Shown: positions 52,238 through 64,000 of the stretch, piece by piece
Numbering within the stretch: the first letter of the stretch is position 1
Layout of the letters: every line of letters starts with the position of its first letter
Origin: Elephas maximus indicus
Lineage: Eukaryota > Chordata > Mammalia > Proboscidea > Elephantidae
DNA length: 64,000 bases
NCBI RefSeq assembly: GCF_024166365.1
Contig: NC_064822.1
Location: 145,086,823 to 145,150,822 of the forward strand
Reading direction: 5' to 3'
Program-made: the position numbers and the translations under genes
The notes under the pieces: generated by a model
What the model was told of the DNA's origin: nothing
Databases searched by the model: none
What the model saw: only the letters and a program-made list of their open reading frames with translations

Positions 52238-53479
52238 ATAGCTTTTTAAATATTGAATGTGTTATATTTTCCTGGGTCAGCAGTAGCATAAGATTCTGTG
52301 AGGAGGGTTAAGCTTTGGAGTGGATTATTTGATACCTAAAGAGCTTCCTGTTCTATAGATACAGTGCAATTCAGGTTCTTTAATAATTGTCTCCATTTGT
52401 GGGCAGACATAAAGCATTGTTGTGTCTTTATGTTCAGTGATATGGCCTAGGCCCTAGGACCTTTAATTTCAGCTGCCTGATTGCTTCTTCTGTCTCATCA
52501 TCATGCCTCCCAGAATGTTTTCCCCTTCTAAGATCCTTCTCTCTCTTCTTAGGCCGTATCTTCTTAGGATCATCATCTCTGATTCTGCTAGACCCTGGCA
52601 GTCATTGCTCTGTATCTTCGTATCTCAGATCTTGTCTCAGTATTTGCCCACTAAGGAAGTATACTCTGTACCACACCCTTTTATCCATAGTCCCCACCAG
52701 ACTCTCTCTCTGGAGTGGCCCCCAGAGCTGATTCTTCTGGTTAGGGATGTTTATTTCCTAGCTTACATTTAAATCAAGGCTTGTAGTATAGGTGTGGGTT
52801 ATTGCTAATTACATTTGTTTCTGTCTGTTTTTTGTGAATTTGTGTAAAGAGATTGAGATTTAGATGACCATCATTATTTTATGGCAACCAGGAAGTGCCA
52901 TTGGTCTATTTTTCATCTGATGTCTGTTTCTTCAATTCTGTTTTTAAAGAATTGGCAGAAACTGCTTGCCGCAGTAGAAAAAAATTGAGATTGGTAGTTA
53001 CTGCTTTGCCAATCCATTTTATATCAGTCTTCAGTTAACTTTTCTAACAGTATTGCACTAAACTTTAACAAGTCTTTATACTGACCATGTATTCTAACTA
53101 AAATGAGAAATAAATTTGAGTAGAGGATGTTAGATAAAAGAGCCTTTGAAGAGCCTGAAGAGAGAAGGAAGATTGGTACATCCACATCTCCAGTCCTACC
53201 GTTTCTTTCCTGCAGGGGCAAGATTTGATAGATTGATGAGTCTTTAGAGAGTGAATTTTATTCACTTGTGTAATTTCAGAACTAAGCACACTGTCTCAAA
53301 CATGGTTGATGTAGGTGAATATGTATGATGTGTGTAGAATAGATGATTGAGCACATGTAGGGTTAGAAAAAAAAAAATCACTATTTCCTGCTTTGGTAAC
53401 TGCATTTCATACTTGTAGGAGAATACATGATTAAATTGGGCAAATATGTATTGAGCAGCTACTATTTACCATAAGCAAT

Positions 53480-53545
53480 TGAAAACTGCGTGGAGCACAG
53501 TTCTACTCTGACATGCATGGAGTTACTATGATGGCAACTGGTGGT
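53480..53545 (+). mobile_element. AfroSINE scrap
   Basis: AATTGAAAACTGCGTGGAGC, CAGTTCTACTCTGACATGCA and GATGGCAACTGG are a decayed tail-side remnant. Confidence 0.55.
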
Positions 53546-53974
53546 GTGGTGGTGCTTGGTGCTATATGTGAAGGTGGTGGGAGCGACTGAAGAAAAGACT
53601 AAGTCAGTACTTTCAGGGAGAGGTAAAAAAGTCAAATAGATGACAGAGTTCAGTTTAGTTCAACAAACATTCGCTGAATGCCAGCTATGTTCCATGCTGT
53701 GCTAAGCAGTGGTATTATAAAAATGTATGAAATATCATCGTCACCCTCAAGGAATTTTAAAAATAGCCCTTAATACCAAACCAGATAACACATTAGTAAC
53801 TTTCAAAACCTTTTTTTTTTTTGGTAAAAAATCATTTAGGATAGAAAAGTGAAATAAACATAGATAAAAATAAAATTTTAAATTTAATTAAAATTAAGTT
53901 TCTTGTGTTATCATTCCAGAAAAAAAGTATACACATACACGCTCTATATTCTTAATTTTTAGGGATGCAGATAT

Positions 53975-54174
53975 GTTGTTGTTGTGTGTCGTCAAGTTGA
54001 TTCTGATTCATAGTGACCCTGTAGGACAGAGTAGAAACACTGTAGGTTTTCCCGGGCTATAATCTTTACAGAAGCAGATTGCCATGTCTTTTCTCACAGT
54101 GGCTGGTGGGTTCTAATTGCTGACCTTTGGGTTGGCAGTCAAGCACTTAACCACTGTGCCACCACGGTTCCTTT
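53975..54174 (-). mobile_element. AfroSINE, long subtype
   Basis: Imperfect target duplication GATGCAGATAT (53964-53974) and GATCCAAATAT (54175-54185). Antisense tail GTCAAGTTGATTCTGATTCA; TTG-repeat tail at left. Confidence 0.92.
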
Positions 54175-54617
54175 GATCCAAATATACAAACTCTTAATGT
54201 CCTTACTTTTTTTTACTTACTGTATTTTGATGATCTCTCTAAGATGCACAGAGGATGTTACCTCATTCTTTTTAATCATTTCCACAGTATTTCATATGCT
54301 ATATTTTATTTATGCAGTCCTAAGTAATTATTATTTTCTTAAATACTGGTACTCTTTTTTTTTTTATAAAGCAAAATTTAATAAACAGATGATCAGTTCA
54401 GTATAGAGTTTGGAGTGCATAAATATGGCACCAGTGTTTATCTTTGTTTTCTTATCCTAAACATTAGTTTCAAAATAGTGTAGTTAAGTGCTATAAAACA
54501 GATATACACAGAATGTTTTATCTGTGTTATCTTACAGGGTGATAGTATGTGACTCAGTCTGTAGCGGATTGACAATATGTTTCTAGCGGGCCATACCCAA
54601 GCTATGTCTTGAAAGAT

Positions 54618-54881
54618 TGTTGTTGTTAGGTGCCGTCTAGTTGGTTCCGAGTCCTAGAGACCCAGTGTACAACACAACTAAACACTACCAGGTCCTGTGC
54701 CATCCTCACAATCTTTGCTATGCTTGAGCCCATTGTTGCAGCCACTGTGTCAATCCATCTTGTTGAGGGTCTTCCTCTTTTTCACTGACCTTCTACGTTA
54801 CCAAGCTCGATGTCCTTCTCCAGGGACTGATCCCTCCTGGTAACATGTCCAAAGTGTGTGAGACATCTCACATACTTTGGA
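54618..54881 (-). mobile_element. RTE 3' fragment with fold-back 5' end
   Basis: Perfect 10-bp target duplication CTTGAAAGAT at 54608-54617 and 54882-54891. The body is the RTE 3' region (complement of YFGH...LEKDI coding text). At the 5' end CCAAAGTGTGTGAGA (54849-54863) faces TCTCACATACTTTGG (54866-54880), a 15-bp inverted repeat with one mismatch and a 2-bp loop. Confidence 0.92.
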
Positions 54882-56028
54882 CTTGAAAGATCAGTAGAAG
54901 TTAATTAGACAAAGAAGTGGCAAAAGTTTTATAGGCAGAATAGGCAAAGGCATTGAGTGATAGAGTTTTTCAAATCAAGTTTTTTTTGTCTTTGCCTTTC
55001 CATCACTGTTTCTGTCTTTTCTCCCATCTTATTCTTCCTTATATCTTTTTCACAAACAATGCTAATGATAATCCTAATGTTTGTTTCAATGGGTAGGAGA
55101 GGTCACCAAGACCTCAATTTTCTCATTTCAGTTTACCCTATAAACTGTTTCTCCAAAATGTCTTCTTGGTTCACATAGTTTATTTACTTAATACTCATTC
55201 ACACATAAAATTATTGTTGAGTTTTCTGGGAAAATTAATTTAATAAAGTAGCTCCAAATTTTCCCTCTCTGGAGATGGAAGTCACTCAGTTAATTTTCAA
55301 ACATCTGGTCTTGGATCCTGCTTGAGTAAAGACAGTTTCACCTTCTCTTCTCTGGAGTGAAAGTTTCCTTTGTACTCTGTGAGTCGATAGGGGATTTTGG
55401 TCCCCCAGAGTCAGACAAGAAGCTGGTGGAAGTGTTGCAAGGGTTTGTCAGAACAGTGACTGGCAGCTACAAACTCTAAGTTCCTATCTCTGTAGGCACA
55501 GTCAATTCATGGAAAGGTTTTCTTGTCAAAAATATCTTACCCATTGAGAATCATTTAGATTATCAGAGAAACAATTCCAGGGTTAAGTGGGGAAAGCTAA
55601 CAGTCATATTTTAGTTTTGTTATACGTTTTCCCGATACATACCTGAAATGAACAGAGGGTTGGAAGTTTCACTTGTTGGGAAAGCAAAGACTAAGCAAGA
55701 GGAAACAGGACTAATTGATATGATGAAATAGGTGGAGATGCATACAACATGAGTACTCTCAAATTCTTTGAAGGTCAAGAAAAAAGTGGGACAGCCAAAA
55801 GATAGGAGAAAAATGTAGAAAAATAAGTGACAGGAATAACAAAAGCAGTCTTGGTTTATGTTGCAATTTTGCCTAGCCCCAGACTGCCACATTTTCTCAT
55901 CTCAAAAACCAGATGGAAAAGGTAACTTACTCCTTCTCTCTTTCCCACACCCCATCACCATTTTTCTCACCTTATCTTGATTGTTGTAAAAGAGAGAAGA
56001 TAAGTACCATCACCTGCAGTTTTTATAG

Positions 56029-56190
56029 CAGTGTTTCTAAACTCTGGCTGCTCAGCTGAATCAAATTTGACACATTTAGTGTACAGATGCTTGGGACCTG
56101 AGTTATAATCTTTTGGAGTGGGACTTGAATATAAGTTATTTGTAAGACGCATCATAGGTAATTTTGAGGAACACCTGTGGTTGAAAACTA
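56029..56190 (+). mobile_element. MER5-like hAT relic
   Basis: CAGTGTTTCTAAACTCTGGC at the left and GAGGAACACCTGTGGTTGAA at the right are decayed MER5-type termini; CTGAATCAAATTTGACACAT lies inside. Confidence 0.5.
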
Positions 56191-56689
56191 GGTATTTATT
56201 ATGGTTCTGTAAGAAAACATACAGAATGCTAGATGATTTACAGAAATATGCTCATTATAGTTATTTGAACCTCTGCCACTGTAGAGACTTAGGTGCCACT
56301 TGGCAGATGCAAACTAAAGGTTGAACCCAGAAGGGCTCAGGAGGGTATATCCAAGTCCAATGTATAGAGAACTAGAGTAAATTAGTCCAAAACAAAGTCC
56401 TTGAAGTATAGAGCTCGGAGTACAAAACTGGGGAAACCAAAGATTGATCCAGGAGGGCAGGAAATCAGGCCATAAATGGGAGATGAAGTTAAGGGTTAGA
56501 AGCTACACAAAGTCAAGGGAAAACAAGTAAGAAACAAACAAGGAGTGTTCAAGATAATTATGAGTACCACTGGAATTTTGAAGGCTTACCTTTATTGATC
56601 AACAGGTATAAGTATGTATGAGTTGCTGTGTGAAAGCAGAAAATGGTAAATAGAGTTTGTTCTTGGTTATTTAGCAGCAACTATTTTAG

Positions 56690-56989
56690 GCAGTGGTGGT
56701 TCAGTGGTAGAATTCTCACCTTCCATGCGGGAGATTCAGGTTTGATTACCAGGCAGTGCACCTCAGGCATAGCCGCCATTCATCTGTCAGTAGAGGCTTG
56801 CATGTTGCTGTGATGCTGAACAGGTTTCAATGGAGCTTCCAGACAAAGACAGACTAGGAAGAAAGGTCTGGCCATCTACTTCCAAAAATCAGCCAGTGAA
56901 AACCTTGTGGATCACAATGGTCCAATTCAATTATGCATAGGGTCACCCTAAGTCAGGGACCTAATAGATGGCAGGTAACAACAGCAACA
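56690..56989 (+). mobile_element. tRNA-Gly-headed SINE, distinct from AfroSINE
   Basis: The first 71 bases (56690-56760) align end to end with mammalian tRNA-Gly(GCC): TTCAGTGGTAGAATTCTC matches exactly, followed by a CTTCCAT anticodon loop, GCGGGAGAT, and GTTTGATTACC for the T-arm. The following roughly 230 bases are unrelated to tRNA and end in GGTCACCCTAAGTCAGG and an ACAACAGCAACAACAA tail, as in RTE-mobilised SINEs. The possible target duplication CAACTATTTTA/CAACAATTTTG is imperfect. Not a working tRNA gene, because of mismatches in the T-arm and acceptor stem. Confidence 0.75.
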
Positions 56990-57127
56990 ACAATTTTGAT
57001 AGATGGAATATGGATCTAGCCTTATTTTGTATATGCAATATAATATAGCCATAGCATTTTTTACTAAAATAGAAATATACCGATATGTAGCTTGATCATT
57101 AAAATAACTAACTTACAGGCTAAGAGA

Positions 57128-57335
57128 GGAGCCCTGATGGTACATTGGTTAAGTACTTGGCTGCTTACCAAAAGGTTGGTAGTTCAAACCCACCAGCCAC
57201 TCCTTGGGCCAAAGATGTGGCAATCCGTTTCCATAAATATTTACAGCCTTGGAAACCCTATAGGGCAGTTCTATTTTGACCTCTAGGGTCACTATGAGTT
57301 GGAATTAGCTCAACAGCAATGAGTTTGGTTTTTAT
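57128..57335 (+). mobile_element. AfroSINE, long subtype
   Basis: GGAGCCCTGATGGTACATTG head, AAAGATGTGGCAATCCGTTT middle, GGTCACTATGAGTTGGAATT tail. Flanks AGGCTAAGAGA and AGGGTAAGGAG look like a worn target duplication. Confidence 0.92.
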
Positions 57336-59605
57336 AGGGTAAGGAGTTTGCATGCACAGAGTTGGTATATTACTTGCCATATACCTAATATTAGGTTCCA
57401 CAGAACTGTATCTCTAAATGATCAACTATGTCATGTGTTACTCCCTTCATATCTTACACACCTGCCGTTCACCCTCACTTTGTTTGCACAGCTGTTTTAA
57501 AGTTTGCGTTGGGGCAGCGTTGACCTTTGGGGTAGAAATTTGAGTTATTAACTGTCCAACATAGTATAGATTTTATGATGATGTTTACTATGTAAACAGT
57601 GTATGTTTTACATGAATATGTTTACCCAGCATGTTGTGGTAGACCATAAAGGTCTGTTGTGAATTTAAATTTTCAATAATACCTCAAAGCTCTCTGAGTC
57701 ATTATGAATACTGAACTAATACAATCTGTTTTAAAAACTACTTTTAAATATTTATACATTATAAGCCAGTAGAACATTCCAAGATCTATCCTAAATTATA
57801 GCACTGTCAGTGATAGGATAATATCCATACACCTACAAGGAAGACCAGTTAATATATTATTATTCAAATTTACATACTAACCACTAAGGCTACAGATGAA
57901 GAAATTGAAGATTTTTAACAACTTCTGTGGTCTGAAATTGATCAAACATGCAATCAAGATGCATTGATAATTATTGGTAATTGGAATGCAAAAATGGGAA
58001 ACACAGGAAAAGGATCAGTAAGAAAATATGGTCTTGGTTATAGACACTACACTGAGATCACGTGATAAGTTTTGCAAGAACTTATATAGTCAGCAGGTAT
58101 TTTTTGAAAATACCTGGTGACTGTATAAGTGGACTTTGCCGGGTGGAATACACAGAAATCAAATCTACTACATCTGTGGAAATAGGTGATGGAAAAACTC
58201 AATATCATCAGTCAGAACAAGGCCGGGGCTGACTGCAGAACACACCATCAATTGTTTATACTCAAGTTCAAGTTGAAGCTGAAGACAACTAAAACAACTC
58301 CATGAGAATGACAATACAACCTTGAGTACATCCCACCTGAATTTAGAGACCATCTCAAGAGTAGATTTGATTCATGGAACACAAATGACTGAAGACAAAA
58401 TGAATTGTGGGAGGACATCATACGTGAAGAAAGCGAAAAATCATTAAAAAGAAAGAAAAGACCAAAATGGATGTCAGAAGAGACTCTTAAAGTTGCTCTT
58501 GAACGTAGGGTAGCTAGAGCGAATGAAAGAAATGATGAAGTAAAAGAACTGAACAGAAGATTTCAAAGGGCGGCTAGAGAAGACAAAGTAAAATATTTTA
58601 ACGAAATATGCAGAGGTCTGGAGTTAGAAAACCAAAAGGGAAGAACACGTTTGGCATTTCTCAAGCTGAAAGAACTGAAGAAAAAATTCAAGCCTCGAGT
58701 TGCAATAGTGAAGGATTCTGTGGGCAAAATATTGAACGTCACAAGAAGTATCAAAAGAAGACAAGGAATACACAGAGCCACTGTACCAAAAAGAATGGTC
58801 GACGTTCAGCCATTTCAGGAGGTAGCATATGATCAAAAACCAATGGTATTGAAGGAAGAAGTCCAAGCTTCACTGAAGGTGTTGGTGAAAAACAAGGCTC
58901 CAGGAATTGATGGAATACCAGCTGAGGTGTTTCGATGCTGTAAGTCACTCGTCTATGCCAAGAAATTTGGAAGACAGCTACCTGGTCAACCAACTGGAAG
59001 AGATCCAAGTTTGTGCCCATTCCAAAGAAAGGTGATTCAACAGAATGTGGAAATTATTGAACAATATCATTTATATCACACACAAGTAAGATTTTGCTGA
59101 AGATCATTCAAAAACAGTTGGAGCAGTACATTGACAGGAACTGCCAGAAATTCAAGCCAGATTCAGAAGAGGATGTGGAATGAGGGATGTCATGGATTTT
59201 GGTTGAAAGTGGAGAATACCAGAAAGATGTTTACCTGTATTTTACTGACTATGCAAAGGCATTCGACTGTGTAGATCATAACAAATCGTGGATAACATTG
59301 TGAAGAATGGGAATCCCAGATCACTTAATTGTGCTTATGCGAAAGCTAGACATAGACCAACAGGCAGTTGTTCAAACAGAACAACGGAATACTGTACGGT
59401 TTAAAGTCAGGAAAGGTGTGCATCAGGGTTGTATCCTTTCACCAAACTTATTCAATCTGTATGCTGAGCTAATAATCCAAGAAGCTGTCTATATGAAGAA
59501 GAACGTGGCATCAGTATTGGAGGAAGACTTGTTTAACAACCTGTGATATACAGATGACACAATCTTGCTTGCCGAAAGCGAAGAGAACTTGATACACTTA
59601 CTGAT

Positions 59606-60221
59606 TGACTTAGGCTGGGTTCTTTAGAGAAGCAAAACCAGTGTAGCATATACGTGTGTGTGTGTGCACGCATGTGTGTGTGTATTTAGATAGAGAGATT
59701 TATCTCAAGGAAATGGCTCACACAGTTATAGCGGCTGGCAAGTCCCAAGTCTATGAGTCAGCTGTCAGGCTGGAGGATTCTCCTGACTCCCATAGCTCCA
59801 GGGGCTGATGAACCCAAGATCGGCAGGTCACATGGTATGCTGCTGGCTCACAGGCTGGGGAAGCTGATGAATCTAAGATCAGCGGTAAGGCAACAGGCTG
59901 CGGAAGCCAGTGAATCCCAAGATTGACAGACAGCATGGCAGGCTGCTGGCTCAAGTCCCAAGAACTGGGGGTTAGATGATGATTAGCTGGGTGCAGGATC
60001 CAAAATGAGCAAAAGCCAGCAAGCTTTGCCAGAATGTCCATTATATATTGAATGCAGGCCACACTCCCGAGGAAACCTCCCTTACAACTGATTGGCTGAT
60101 CACATCACGGAGGTGATTACGTTATGTGAAAAAAAATGGAGGATAACTACATCACTACATAACTGCCTAACCTCTGTGAATCATGGCTATGCCAAGTTGA
60201 CACACAGCCTTACCCATCACA
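59606..60221 (-). mobile_element. Solo LTR nested in the RTE copy
   Basis: TGACTTAGGCTGGG...ACCCATCACA, with TG...CA ends; flanks CTGAT (59601-59605) and CTAAT (60222-60226) are a 5-bp target duplication with one change. The uninterrupted RTE sequence at 51366-51400 shows that the target read ACTTACTGATGAAGATC, proving an insertion. GT-repeat at 59653-59681. The family resembles an ERVL/MaLR-class LTR. Confidence 0.88.
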
Positions 60222-60500
60222 CTAATGAAGATCAAAGACTACAGCCTTCGGTATGAATTACACTCAACATAAAGAAAGCAAAAATTTGCACAACTGGACC
60301 AATAAGCAACATCACGATAAGAAGAGAATATTGAAGTTTTCAAGAATTCCATTTGACTTGGATCCACAATCTACACCCATGGAAGTAACAGTCAAGAAAT
60401 CAAACCACATATTGCATTGTGCAGATCTGCTGCAAAATATCTCTTTAAAGTGCTGGAAAGCAAAATTGTCACTTTGAGAACTAAGGTGCATCTGACCCAA

Positions 60501-60581
60501 ACCATGGTATTTTCAATTGCCTCGTAAACCATGGTATTTTCAGTTGCCTCGTAAACCATGGTATTTTCAATTGCCTCGTAT
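60501..60581 (+). repeat. Three tandem copies of a 27-bp unit in the RTE relic
   Basis: ACCATGGTATTTTCAATTGC begins at 60501, 60528 and 60555 (one A-to-G change in copy 2). The period is a multiple of three, so the old frame was kept. Confidence 0.95.
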
Positions 60582-63500
60582 GCGTGCGAAAGTTGGACAG
60601 TGAATAAGAAAGACTGAAAAAGAATTGATGCCTTTGAATTTTGGTGTTGGCAAAGAATATTGAATAAACATGGACTGCCAGAAGAATGAACAAATCTGTC
60701 TTGGAAGAAGTATGCCAGAATGCTCCTTAGAAGTGAGGATGGCGAGACTTCCTCTGAAGTACTTTGGACATTTTATCAGGGGACCAGTCCCTGGAGAAGG
60801 ATGTCATGCTTGGTAAAGTAGAGGGTCAGTGAAAAAGAGGAAGACCCTTCATAAGATGGATAAACACAATGGCTGCAACAATGTGCTCAAATATAGCAAT
60901 GATTGTGAGGATGGTGCAGGACTGGGCAGTGTTTTGTTCTGTTGTGCGTAGGGTGGCTCTGAGTTGGAACCAACTTCACAACACTTAACAACAACATGAG
61001 CCAGTGGTCCCTAGGATAAGAAATACCAGAAAAGTTTTATGTAGTGCCTTATAGAATATACAGAATATACATTTTCCCAAGCTTGACTAATGTTTCAGTA
61101 CTTGGTCTTGATAATGTTATTATCATAATTAATCTAAGGTATTCATATATGCTATTTCTTCCCCTAGAAGTTGGAGAGCGAACTTCTTTTATAAATCTCA
61201 GTATGACTTATCTGTTTTCCCATAAAGGTAGAAACATACTGTAGGAAATGCTGTCATTTACCTACCTAGAGCCACACATTTCCCCTTCCTTGCCAACTGA
61301 ACCAAAATCTTATCTGGATATTAGGTATCAGGAGACTTTAGGAGCTGAGGCATTAGAGATAGGTGAATCTCAATTTATCTAAACTAGTTATGGTAATTCT
61401 ATTGATTAGGGAATGGATATGAGTCGTAATTCTTACCAATGAGACATGAGGGCCAGGTCTCCTAGGGTGTTTCTGGAAATTTTTTCTTTGCTCTTAAAAT
61501 TAAGCACAAGACAGGAACATCACTTTTTTTTTTTTTTCTGCCTCTGGAGTTTGTCATCTGTATGTGCTTGTTCAGCCTAAGAGAAATATCTGAATACCTG
61601 GTTACTGTTGGCTTAGATATATGATGTCAGATTTTGTTGTTAGTGTTCTGACTGAGTCCACCTATTCCGAAGGATAAAAGACAATTTACTTTTACTGTGA
61701 ATTTGTAGATCATTTCAGAGGCTTAGGAGTGCAGGAGGAGTAGAGAATGAGGTAGAAGCCTAGAGAGTCATGTCAGGTAGTTTCATAGAGCTTCTTCCCT
61801 GGCTTTATTATCAGCCTCTAATAGGAGCAACCCTCATCAGAATTATGCTTGGTTGACTCCTTCTCCACCTCCTCCCAGCCCAATACCAGAGAGTCTTCTA
61901 ATATTGTTAATGCAGTCCAAATACTTCTGATCTGCGGAGTCAAATATAAATGGCATAACCTTTGAAACCCCACAGCCTACCTTCATGTTTACACCCAGCC
62001 ATAATGTGTTACAGGATACTAAGGTGATTCTTCCATAGATGCCTCCATTTACTTTTTGTTTTTTAACCTGAGGAGGCTTGCCAATTATCTTTCATATGGT
62101 GGCATCCTTAAATCAGTTCCTGCCATTTCTGTATCAAACAGAAATATGTCTGGGGTCTCTGATACCTATCCTAGTGTAGATTGTTTCTCAGTTTATGTCT
62201 TCAGTGAGAATTTTAAGGGAGGAGACTAGTTACTTATGTAGTCATCTTCTCTGGCTTTGGGGATCAACAATAGGTGCCATTGTTTTAAATTTAGAGGTAC
62301 TTTATCTGAAAAGGTGTCTGACGGTTGAAGAAAAACACATCAGCTTATTCTTATTTGAAAATGTAACTAAGATACTGTTTGAAAAGAAACTTATCCTGTA
62401 TTATTAGACCTTTCAGATATCCAGTATATGATATTCAAAACTGCTGAGACACCATTAGCTGCTTAATATTAGCATTAAAGAATCTATGGCATCACATAAA
62501 AAGTTATGGCTAATTTTTTAGTTCAAAGCAGTTAATTGATCACATCATTGTAATAATGCTTACACTTACTGTCTTTTTGGTAAAAACTTGACAGTATTTT
62601 CTATCTCATGTAATATGTATATTATTAAACATATGTTTGCCTGCTATGTAATGCTAGATGTTTGAAGGACATGGAGGAATAAAGCCTGTTCTCTTTACAA
62701 AAGAGCCTGTATTGACTTCCATTTCCAGCAGTATGATAGATGAGATTTTTCTGAGGGACACTTCTGCTACAGTTCAGCTTGATCCTAACTGAATTAGAAT
62801 ATTTCTATTTTTTTTTAAGCACTGCTGAGTCCACAGAATATTAGGAAAATCTCCATGGATCAAGAGAAATTAAAACCAAAAAATTGAAAGGAGAGAAGGG
62901 GAAGAAGGAGGAGGAGGAGTTAAAACCAGAACAGGGAACTCTGAGCCATAAGGTAGCAGACAGTGTTGTCCTGAAGCACATGCTGATTACATTGGGATCC
63001 AGAGACTAAGACTGGGTCTCCTGCTTGATAGGGGGAACTAAGCCTGAGAAGGCCATACTGAGCCAGGACTTGAATGGTACAACACAGTCTTCAGTCTGCT
63101 CTAAGCAGAAACAAATTCCCCTTTGTGGGAGAATACTTCTTGAATTCAGGACCTTGGAATTCTTACAGATTAAAATTTACCAAATATGAACTCAATACTT
63201 AAAAAAAAAAAAATACTAAATCACAAAGTATGGCTGACTAGGTATTCTGGCTAACTCTGGTTAATTACAATTATTATTATTTTTTAAAAAAGCATTGAAA
63301 CACTGGAAAGATATTTAGGATTTACCAGGTCAATATACAGGAGAAAGCAGGAGCCCACAAAGGTAATGAAAACACTGAAGCTACTGAGGACATTTGTGGA
63401 CATTGTAAACTTGAGCTTTGGTTTCATACCTTTGCAAGGGTGGGATACCAATAACAAAGCCTAAACTCACACAGAAGGGAGTCTCATAGAAGACATATTA

Positions 63501-64000
63501 CCATAAAATGAAACCTCACTGTAAGCGTGAGCTAAAAGTAAACTGCTTTCTGCCCTCCTATTCCCTAGGAACTGCAAAGAAAGTTTCCTTTTCACCAAAC
63601 AGAGTGGGGGCAGGATGTATTGGGGCTGTCTTTGAAACTATGCAACCACAAGCTCTTGCGCAGAATTCCAGCCCAAATTTACATTATTGCAGTGCACCAA
63701 AAACTACAACCACAACCAAAAATCGCAAGGTGAGAATTTAGCTTAGGTGGTCCTGGAGAGTAGGGACCCAGTGCATGTGGCAGAAACAAATGCATAGACA
63801 AACTCAGAAGGCCTCAATATCGGATTTACCAAAAACAGATATTAAAAAAAAAACAAAAAACTGCTTTACTGATGAAAACAGAGGCATATTTAAAAGTTTT
63901 ATTGTTTAAAATGTAATTCTAGTTATAGAAATAGTCACTTCTCCTGTTGTTATTGATTCCCCACACCCCCTTGTCCTTATTCCTTCTTTCTTTCTTCCCT

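Larger units (their letters stand above)
57840..60990 (+). pseudogene. RTE (BovB-like) retrotransposon, longest copy, inactivated
   Basis: 5'-truncated inside the endonuclease domain (IIIGNWNAKMGNTGKG from about 57969), then a linker open frame at 58405-59100. Next come reverse-transcriptase boxes YFTDYAKAFDCVDH (about 59237), VHQGCILSPNLFNLYAE (about 59419) and YTDDTILLAESEE (about 59549), where the usual catalytic YADD reads YTDD. Many stops and frameshifts separate these. An LTR interrupts it at 59606-60221 and a 27-bp unit is triplicated at 60501-60581. The 3' end is the TTAACAACAACA tail. No target duplication found. Coding relic only. Confidence 0.93.
48679..64000 (+). other. METTL25: METTL25 intron 5 (5' part)
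   Basis: At least 15.3 kb; I searched by eye for the next METTL25 exon and found none. Contents are two solo LTRs of one family, two minus RTE pieces, a 3.1-kb plus RTE, a hAT-like element, AfroSINEs and a tRNA-Gly-headed SINE. Unclassified stretches longer than 300 bp are 48720-49195, 49690-50360, 52250-53450, 54900-56020, 56330-56680, 57340-57830 and 61000-64000. The last contains A and T runs (about 61525, 63200, 63842) and a possible L1-derived part at 62700-63900. Confidence 0.75.

Noticed and set aside
56690-56760. Functional tRNA-Gly gene
   Set aside because: About ten mismatches to tRNA-Gly including the T-arm and acceptor stem, and it is joined to a SINE body and tail.
58405-59100. 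231-codon open frame that could look like a gene
   Set aside because: It encodes the region between endonuclease and reverse transcriptase of an RTE element and continues into RTE boxes with frameshifts; it is transposon relic.
48679-64000. METTL25 exon 6 and beyond
   Set aside because: Read for the expected continuation (HKERTQEKWGFPMCHYL-like coding text with a phase-1 acceptor); nothing matching was seen, so it is taken to lie outside the window.
1-64000. CRISPR arrays, operons, phage or other prokaryotic-type systems
   Set aside because: Spliced genes, SINEs, LINEs and LTRs show nuclear mammalian DNA; the regular short repeats present are microsatellites or the 27- and 53-bp tandem units described.

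Overview
This is nuclear DNA of a placental mammal, almost certainly an afrotherian (elephant, manatee, hyrax, tenrec group). About thirty copies or fragments of the tRNA-derived SINE known as AfroSINE are scattered through the window on both strands. There are also several BovB-like RTE retrotransposon pieces, one L1 3' end, and a young-looking solo-LTR family. A paenungulate such as elephant or manatee would fit, but I cannot separate the orders by eye.

Only two protein-coding genes can be supported, and they stand head to head. CCDC59 (TAP26) is on the minus strand with all four coding exons present (2736-10078, 242 residues). METTL25 is on the plus strand with its first five coding exons present (10265-48678, 424 residues plus one base); the rest of the gene lies beyond 64000. 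The two start codons are 186 bp apart, in a CG-rich stretch without a TATA box that looks like a shared bidirectional promoter. All splice junctions used here are GT/AG and keep the reading frame.

Layout: 1-2204 is sequence beyond the CCDC59 3' end. 2205-2735 is the probable CCDC59 3' UTR, which contains an antisense AfroSINE. 2736-10078 is CCDC59, whose introns hold a nested L1/AfroSINE insertion and old repeats. 10079-10264 is the shared promoter. 10265-64000 is METTL25: a 19.1 kb intron 1, a 6.6 kb intron 2, an 8.4 kb intron 3, a 3.1 kb intron 4, and at least 15.3 kb of intron 5. The introns are built largely from AfroSINEs, L1 fragments in both orientations, RTE copies, solo LTRs, MIR/L2 relics and old DNA-transposon fragments, many nested in one another.

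The two gene products are not known to act together. CCDC59 is a small, highly charged nuclear/nucleolar protein of the Fyv7/TAP26 family. METTL25 is a predicted S-adenosylmethionine-dependent methyltransferase. No bacterial-type systems, CRISPR arrays, intact tRNA/rRNA genes or intact transposon ORFs were found. The less ordinary items are in the repeat fraction: a tRNA-Gly-headed SINE unlike AfroSINE, an RTE insertion with a fold-back 5' end, a hAT-like inverted-repeat element with an 8-bp target duplication, a triplicated 27-bp unit inside an RTE, and local duplications, one of which straddles the METTL25 exon 1 splice donor.
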